In this document: piece by piece, positions 57,631-64,000 of the stretch
Numbering within the stretch: position 1 is the stretch's first letter
Layout: the number at the start of each line of letters is the position of its first letter
NCBI GenBank assembly: GCA_002104935.1
Contig: MCGT01000013.1
Span: forward strand, 248,001-312,000
Source: Hesseltinella vesiculosa
Lineage: Eukaryota > Mucoromycota > Mucoromycetes > Mucorales > Cunninghamellaceae
Length of the DNA stretch: 64,000 bases
Direction of reading: 5' to 3'
Position numbers and translations under genes: made by a program
The notes under the pieces: generated by a model
Databases searched by the model: none
Told to the model about the DNA's origin: nothing
The model's input: the letters and a program-made list of their open reading frames with translations, nothing else

Positions 57631-57909
57631 ATGCCTTACATCCCGTATACCCTTCAGACATTAATTAGCAGACATGATATTGATAAAGTCGTGAACGCAG
57701 CAAGTCCCGATGCATCCAATTCAAGGTTTTCGTTACGGTCAAGCGGGTCTCCTACTAATTCTTTCTTGCCATCGTCTCCCACCAACCTAAACGCTCGCTT
57801 TAATCAAATAATATCTTCATCTGGTCAGCGTGTTCGCATTGACGCTGTCGATGCATGGGGTAATATGAATAGCGGACGAGCGCCTCAAACCTCTTCTCTT
57901 CTCACCGTG

Positions 57910-57942
<33 letters not shown>

Positions 57943-60900
57943 CTTGATGCAACATAGGCAATCATATCTATCTGGGCACTTCCAATGGCCACATTCTCCA
58001 TTTCATATTAGAAGATAAGCAGCACCAAGCATCGGTAAGAAATGGGCGCTAGGATGGGTGCCATGGCGACAGCGCTTACATTACTATCATTCTCACGTTT
58101 TGCTGGTTTTTTTTTATATCGCACTCAGGGTCAAATGCCATCGAATGCCAAATTAGAGAACAAAATAGAATTGAACCATAAGCCAATTGAACGCATCCTT
58201 GTCATTCCCCAAGTGTCCAAGGCAGTTGTACTACAGGGTAAGTCGTTCAATACGGTTGCCAACGTGGCGAGCGCTGACCTTCTGCCTAGATTCCACGCTC
58301 TTTTTTTTTTCGCTTCCCTTTTTTACACCTATCTCCCACCAGACGATTGCACCCATCAAGGGAGTTTCCTGCTTTACCCACGATATTGCTCAGGATGGAA
58401 AAATCGGACAGGATGGCACAGTCGAGCTGTGCATTGTCAAGCGAAGATCAATGCAGCTGTACAAACTAGGTGAATTCCTGCAGTATAAAAAGGTACGGCA
58501 TCAAAGCCAAGCCCAACAACTCACATCTTTGAACGTGTAGGATATCCCTTTGCAAGACTCTGCCATTTCCATCACGCGTTATGGGAAGCTCTTTTGCTTG
58601 GCCGACGTCCATGAATACAAGCTGATCAGTGATGAACCCGTGGCTATCATGCCGCTCATTCCAACCCCTCGTGAACCAGCCTCACCAGCGTCTCCATCCC
58701 AAAGTCTTCTCGGAAACTCCTTGGTCCCTCGACCTGTGGCAGCGGTGGTCAAACCCGGCGAATTCTTGCTTGTCAGCGGCAGCGCCAATGATCATATCCT
58801 TTTTTTTTTTTTTTAGTCTACCTGTTGCTGGAAAACATCTAGTGCAATGGCTTATATCACCCTTGACTCTTTTCATTACAGACAATAGGTTTGTTTGTTG
58901 ACGCCCGAGGCTCCGCCATCCATGGGACAATGCAATGGTCCAGCTACCCCAAGTCCATCTGTGTCGAATACCCATATATTGCCGCACTGCTCAGGAACCA
59001 CACCATCGAAATCCACAGCTTCACCAATTTGCAGCTGCTGCAAACCATCGATTTGCCAGACGACTTTGAACCCCGTGGTATGTTCTTCAGCCATGGCCTC
59101 AAAGTCTACCTGGATCATCTGGCCAAACGGCTCACCAAACGTGCCTGGGTGCCGTCAGCCGCTGGTCCACATCCACCTGCGGACCAGCTGGAAGACGACC
59201 TGCAGTTGCACCTGAAACGCGAAGCCATTCGGTTCTCCACCGTGCCTGCACGCATCTTGGTCTATGGTGCACACACGGTGATGGCCCAGCTAGTCATGCC
59301 TCTCCTGTTGCAAATCAACGACCTGATTGACAGCCACCGGATCGAAGAAGCCATGGAGATGACCGACCAAGCCCGTGATTCGATGTCATCGACAAAAAGC
59401 ATCCATGTGGAACGCATGGTAACAGCGAAACCCCCCCCCCCCCCGTGACTTGAAAAGGCTTCTTACTCTGGTCATCGATCTAGAGGACCGAGCTCGACTA
59501 TATTTACCAGAAATGCGGGATGCTGCTACTCAAGGAAACAGTGTTTGAAGATGCATTTGCGCTTTTTTCCAAAGGCGACATGGATCCAAGGCTGGCCATC
59601 TACTTTTTTGGCGACCAGCTAGGTGGCGGTGTGATCGATCCATCGGATCCACTCTTTTTGTTTGATGATGTTTGTGCTCTTGTAGAACAGGTGGGATTTA
59701 TCGATGACATCGGTAAGCAATGGGCGTTCTTCAGAATTGAGCCGCACCAACACTTTTTTTGTCTAGTCAACAACAATGTACATGGAGCTGATGCCAGCGG
59801 CACAGAAAACATGCGCCAAGCCCTACTGAAGAACGCAAGGGAAGCTGCTCAAAAGTATCTCTTGACAGAGCGAGGAAAGCGACGTGATGTGCTTGGCCAC
59901 GGACAGCCGGTCGGAAAGGTACGGACTAGTCCTTCCCTGCTGAAGCTGATGTGTTTCTTTTCATCATACCTAGGTCATCGATACTGCCTTGCTGAAGCTT
60001 TACGTGATGACCGGTAACGACCTCCTGTTGACCAGGCTTTTGAAGGAGCCTAACGATTGTGATCTCGATGCCTGCACAGTCACTCTACACGAAGCAAAAG
60101 TAAAAATGGAAAAGAAAGGCACGGTATCGTTCACCCAGTCGTTTTTTTTTTTTTTTTTTTCGTGGTCGACGTAGAAATATTACTTTTTGCATCTCTTTTT
60201 GGAATCCAAGAAACAACACCAGGGTGCGCTGGAGCTCTGGACAAAGTACGTGGAATTGCTCAAACTTTTATGCACAGACTTCAATTTTTTTTTATCTTCC
60301 TTTAGGATGTATGATGGCCAACTGAAAGACCCTGCATTCAATGAAGACCTGGATCGATTGAAACAACGCCTGCTGCGCAGCTCCGATCTGACCATGCCCT
60401 TGGTGCTAGATTATACATGGTGGTTGATGAGGCATGGCAAGCTGGATGCTGTTGATATTTTGATCGAATCACCCTTCGCCAATGACATGGATCCCAATTC
60501 TATCTTGACCAACCTCGAGGAATACGACCTGCTCGCTACGAAAACATACCTGGAGTATTTGGTGCTGACCAAGAAGAGCACCGAAGCCAGCTATCATACC
60601 CGCCTTGCGTCCACCTACGTCCATGAGCTCCAGGCTGAAATCCAGCAACCCCGAAGTCGCAAGGAATTGACCCAAACGGGCAAGTCGGCAACCAAATGCT
60701 TCAGCCTGACGCTCATCTTTTTTTTTTTTTTTCTCTTTTACTCTTCTGGTCTGCAGTGAAAAAGTTCAAGACGTGTGTGCGGCCCATGGAGCCCAATCGA
60801 CCAAGTCCAACGTTTGTCAGCTTTCTTTGCGAAAAGACTCCGTCGACGCCGTTACTACAGATCCGGCTGCGGCTGCTGCGTCTCTTGCAACAGTCTAGCT

Positions 60901-61162
60901 CTTATGAAGCGTCCTCGCTTTTGACCTTGCTCGACCAAACTGGCCCTCTTCAGATTGAGAAAGCCATTGTCTATGGCAAGGTAACACAGTGACGATGGAT
61001 GAGTAAAGGAGGTGATAGGTAACCCCCCTTTTTTTTTGACAGCTTGGGATGCATCAAGAAGCGTTGAATACGCTGATCCACGAATTGGGTGATTTTGTCG
61101 GCGCTGAGATTTTCTGCGCTACCAATGGGCAGAGTACTGGCAGCATAGATTTTGATGAATAA
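57631..61162 (+). CDS. N-terminal part of Vps3/TGFBRAP1-type CORVET subunit (CNH and Vps39_1 domains)
   Basis: Thirteen exons total 2706 bases, 901 residues in one frame. The first 330 residues form a CNH/beta-propeller domain (VDAWGNHIYLGTSNGHILHF, VSCFTHDIAQDG, GSANDQTIGLFVDARG, YPYIAALLRNHTIEIHSF). A helical clathrin-heavy-chain-like repeat region follows (YQKCGMLLLKETVFEDAFAL, YDLLATKTYLEYLVL, HQEALNTLIHELGDF). It stops at SIDFDE, just where the Vps39_2 domain would begin. CORVET tethers Rab5-positive endosomes. Exon 5 ends at 58793, followed by an AT-AC intron (58794-58879), and the intron after 60679 is GC-AG. The missing C-terminus lies in the preceding gene. Confidence 0.85.
58794..58879 (+). 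other. U12-type AT-AC intron
   Basis: The intron starts ATATCCTTTT and ends TTCATTAC. It has CCTTGAC with the branch A at 58866, 13 bases before the 3' end. These are the three minor-spliceosome signals. Splicing here reads GAT C/AG ACA ATA GGT (Asp-Gln-Thr-Ile-Gly) in frame. No GT donor exists between the conserved coding segments. Confidence 0.85.
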
Positions 61163-61619
61163 AAATAGCTGGGACGAAGGCATGCATTGGCATGGTGACA
61201 TGGCCATTGCCGAGTGCTTTGAGGTTGAAGTGGCGCTTAAAAACTTAACCGCTATAGGCCGGCAGGAGATGATTGGCCGAAATGGGAGATGACTCTTCAT
61301 TTGGTTTGATTCATGCCATGTTTTTTTTTTCAAAACGGTTTCGTTTCAAGGAATTCCGGTTTATCAACACTCGTACTTCTTGCTGGCTCATTCTTTTATT
61401 TTTTATGATAGCAGTTTTTTTTATTTCATTTTTATTTTCCTGATGCCAGTTCTACTTTAAGTTGACAACGAATTCAACCAAACCCCCTCCTTTTTTCCCT
61501 AACGCCTAACCCTTTCTTTTTGGTTTGTAACTCCGGCATTTTTGGCTTAAACTTTTTTTCGACGGATCAGGCACATGCTTCTTCTTCTCTTATTTTTTTT
61601 GCTCTTGGCCATTACGATC
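61163..61619. other. Intergenic, no gene seen
   Basis: 3' UTR of the Vps3 N-terminal gene and promoter of chorismate mutase. No coding similarity to the missing Vps39_2 domain is found here, which supports the split. Confidence 0.5.
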
Positions 61620-62725
61620 ATGAGCAACTTTACAATCGATGACAATCCCTTCAGTTTGGAGCGGATACGCAGCACGTTGATCCGTCTTGAAGATACTATT
61701 ATTTTTGGTAAGCTTCTGCCATGGGCATGGCCCATCCCCATTTCTCGCTTTAACACCGTTCTTCACGACCAGCCCTTATTGAGCGTGCTCAGTTCGCCTC
61801 CAACCGCTGTATTTATATACCAGGTGCTTTGGAATTCAATGGTGCTACAGGTGACAAGAGTTTCCTAGAATTTTTTCTATGGGAGACCGAGAAAGTCCAT
61901 GGTAAGATTCTCGTCCTTTTTTCAAAAACGAGTCTGCACCTTCAGCTCGCTCATTTTCTTCTTCCCCAACAGCTCGAGTACGAAGATACACAAGGTAAGA
62001 AGGATCAAGAGAATCCAGCAGAGGAAGCAACAGAGCTAGCCCTGACAACTTTTTGTTTTTTTTTGTTTTTGTGGTTAGCCCGGATGAATACCCATTCACA
62101 TCGCCTCTGCCTGACCCCATCCTGCCACCCTGCAAGTTTAAGAAATTTGTCCAGGATGATGATATAAACATCAATGACCAGATCATGGAAATTTATACCA
62201 AGTCCATTGTCACCGGGATCTGCGAGGAATTTGACGACGACAATTATGGTAGCTCGGCTACCAAGGACATTGAATGTCTCCAAGCGCTGAGCCGCCGCAT
62301 TCACTACGGTAGGGAGAGACAAACGTGAAAACCTGCCAGGACTCATCTTGCTTCTTGTTAAAAAAAAAGGAAAATTCGTGGCCGAGTCCAAGTTCCGGGA
62401 ACAGCCAGAGGAGTATACTCGTCTTGCCGTCAACAACGACCGAGAAGCCATCAACGAATTACTCACAAATCACAAGGTAGAAAAGGTTTTATTAGAACGA
62501 CTTCGACGCAAGGCACTCGTGTACGGCCAAACGTTGGATCAGGCAGAGGAAGGAGCCAACATGCACCTGCGTATTCCTGTCAACGTGGTGGTGGAGCTGT
62601 ATGAACGGTGGGTGATCCCATTAACCAAAGTTGTCGAGGTAGAATACCTGATCTTGCGTGGACAACGAGCGGCTGCTGAAAAGGCTGTAGCTGACAAGTT
62701 GGCCCAAAAACCTAATGTGAAATAA
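61620..62725 (+). CDS. ARO7: Chorismate mutase (ARO7 type)
   Basis: Exons 61620-61707, 61773-61901, 61973-61994, 62079-62308 and 62370-62725 give 274 residues; exon 3 is 22 bases. The eukaryotic all-helical AroQ family is recognised from RSTLIRLEDTIIF, ALIERAQFASNRCIYIPGAL, FLEFFLWETEKVHARVRRY, SPDEYPFT, NDREAINELLTNHKVEKVLL and RIPVNVVVELYERWVIPLTK. It converts chorismate to prephenate, the branch to phenylalanine and tyrosine; the family is activated by tryptophan and inhibited by tyrosine. The ATG at 61620 is preferred over one at 61575, whose extension is only a Leu/Phe run. Confidence 0.95.
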
Positions 62726-62861
62726 TAAAATCGCCTCGGTCAAAAAAAAAAAAAAAAAACCTGCCTCGAATTCATGCGCGCGGACTTTTTTTTGGAGGAG
62801 AGGACCAGCTTTTTTCTGACCCTTCTCTTCCGCTTACTGAATTTTTCGTCGACTTATCTCA

Positions 62862-64000
62862 TTGAACATGCCAACGATCAATGGTCGAGCTTATGACTGG
62901 GGCACTACAGTCCTTCGTCCATTCAGTCATCGCCCAGCCATGTCGGTGACCCCGCCCACCCCCCCATTGAATGATCATGATGTCGAGGTGGCATCCAATG
63001 ACATGGTGCCTGTCGCCGAGCCATCTTCACCATCTATTCCCTCCCTTTCTCAAGTGTATACTACCTCCCGCCATCACCGAGCCTCTTCGTCAACGTCGAC
63101 TTCGGCATTTCAATCTCGCCATTTGCAGCCTCCTTCACGACCACCTCGCATTCCAAGGCTGCGTCCAACTTCCGCTCAAGTCAACCCCTCCTCGACCACT
63201 TCGCACAGTCCCATGAGCATCAGCTCAGCCATCACCACCACCTCTGCACGTCTACACCCACAGGATCATGGTCTGGAGTCGCTTGACTTGTCAGCCTTGT
63301 TTGGCGATACAATTCATGATGCTGTCACCCTGCAGGATGATTATCGCTATCTGGATTTTCGTTTGAAGGGTGATCTGCCTGGGTAACCAACAAAGAAAAG
63401 AGAGATTTCTACAGACTTATCCTTTTTTATGTTAAGGAGCATGGCCGGTGTGGAAAGTTATGTATCCTATCATGATGGTGGGGTCTATAGGTAAAGCGGA
63501 GGGTCAAGATGAACGCCTGGGCTCATCTTTTTGTAGGATCCTGGATTGTGAACGACCTGTTGATCTGCTTTTAGAATATGCTGGATCAAGTAGCAGTTGC
63601 TCGGTGTCACAATTGATTATCCGGTCGCCCTACACCGGGTAAATTTCCTACTCAAACACACTGAAACGAGCTCATCCAACCACCCATTTTTCTCGATAGG
63701 AACAGTTTTATGCCCAAACGTAGGTGGACTTTAGAGCTCATGAACACATTGTTTCCTTTCTTTGTTTTTGTATGGCTGATTTTGTTTTTGATGAGATTCA
63801 GGTCGTGAAGGCATGGTGCTTATTTCTCACGATATGCGTGGCCTTAAAAGTAAAGCGCGTAAAAAAAAGAAGAAAAAATCCCGCCCATGGCAAAACATAA
63901 CCGGCTTTTCGCCTGTCGTAGACACTCAACGGTTCGATGATTTCTCAAAACATGATTTTGATGAATACCGAGAAGTCTTTCAAGATGACCGTATGGCCGC
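62862..64000 (+). CDS. Unrecognised protein, 5' part (runs off the window)
   Basis: Exons 62862-63382, 63437-63490, 63537-63637, 63700-63719 (20 bases) and 63802 onward keep one frame. The N-terminal 150 residues are Ser/Thr/Pro-rich and probably disordered. After that: LESLDLSALFGDTIHDAVTL, ESYVSYHDGGVYRILDCERP, VDLLLEYAGSSSSCSVSQLI, IRSPYTGNSFMPKRREGMVL, ISHDMRGLK, then a Lys-rich cluster. No family was recognised. The 3' end lies outside the window. Confidence 0.7.

Overview
The window is nuclear DNA of a filamentous fungus, most likely an early-diverging lineage (Mucoromycota, probably Mucorales). The genes are compact, with many GT-AG introns of about 50-150 bases. Long T-runs are common on the sense strand of these introns. 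Families typical of that group are present: a Fanzor nuclease next to a Tc1-type transposase fragment, a Kar9-like protein with a GAR domain, a Josephin (ataxin-3) protease, and a U12-type AT-AC intron. No species can be named from the sequence alone.

Layout. 1-5000: the 3' end of a molybdenum-cofactor (gephyrin/MoeA) gene, a small secreted I9-type protease inhibitor, and a vacuolar Ca2+/H+ exchanger whose reading frame needs two successive one-base exons. 5500-10000: complex I subunit NDUFB11/ESSS on the minus strand, then a gene-poor stretch with a dispersed-repeat arm, a decayed gag fragment, an intron-containing tRNA-Tyr and an eIF2B-alpha pseudogene. 10372-13680: a Kar9-like microtubule plus-end protein. 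13900-18530: a Fanzor gene and a truncated transposase on the same strand. 19000-20000: a long inverted-repeat element. 20500-22600: ataxin-3-like protease and a small secreted acidic protein. 22600-26200 is essentially empty.

26200-32000 (minus strand): a small unknown protein, a 677-residue unrecognised nuclear-type protein, TFIIF-beta and OST2/DAD1. 33000-34900: the stress regulator Skn7. 35300-38130: a CAF120/Skg3-like PH protein. 39000-42650: an isopropylmalate synthase without its regulatory domain and a MATE exporter. 42900-47300 (minus strand): PKA regulatory subunit, site-2 protease and a small basic protein. 47355-49482: an APC permease. 51300-56475 (minus strand): the Ski2 helicase. 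56700-61160: the CORVET subunit Vps3/TGFBRAP1 in two genes whose order is the reverse of the protein. 61600-64000: chorismate mutase and the 5' part of an unknown gene.

Most genes are unrelated housekeeping genes, so there is no operon-like logic. Several sit as close divergent pairs (OST2/Skn7, small basic protein/APC permease, SKI2/VPS3-C). The points of greatest interest are the tandem one-base exons, the U12 AT-AC intron, the split and permuted Vps3 gene, and the Fanzor locus.
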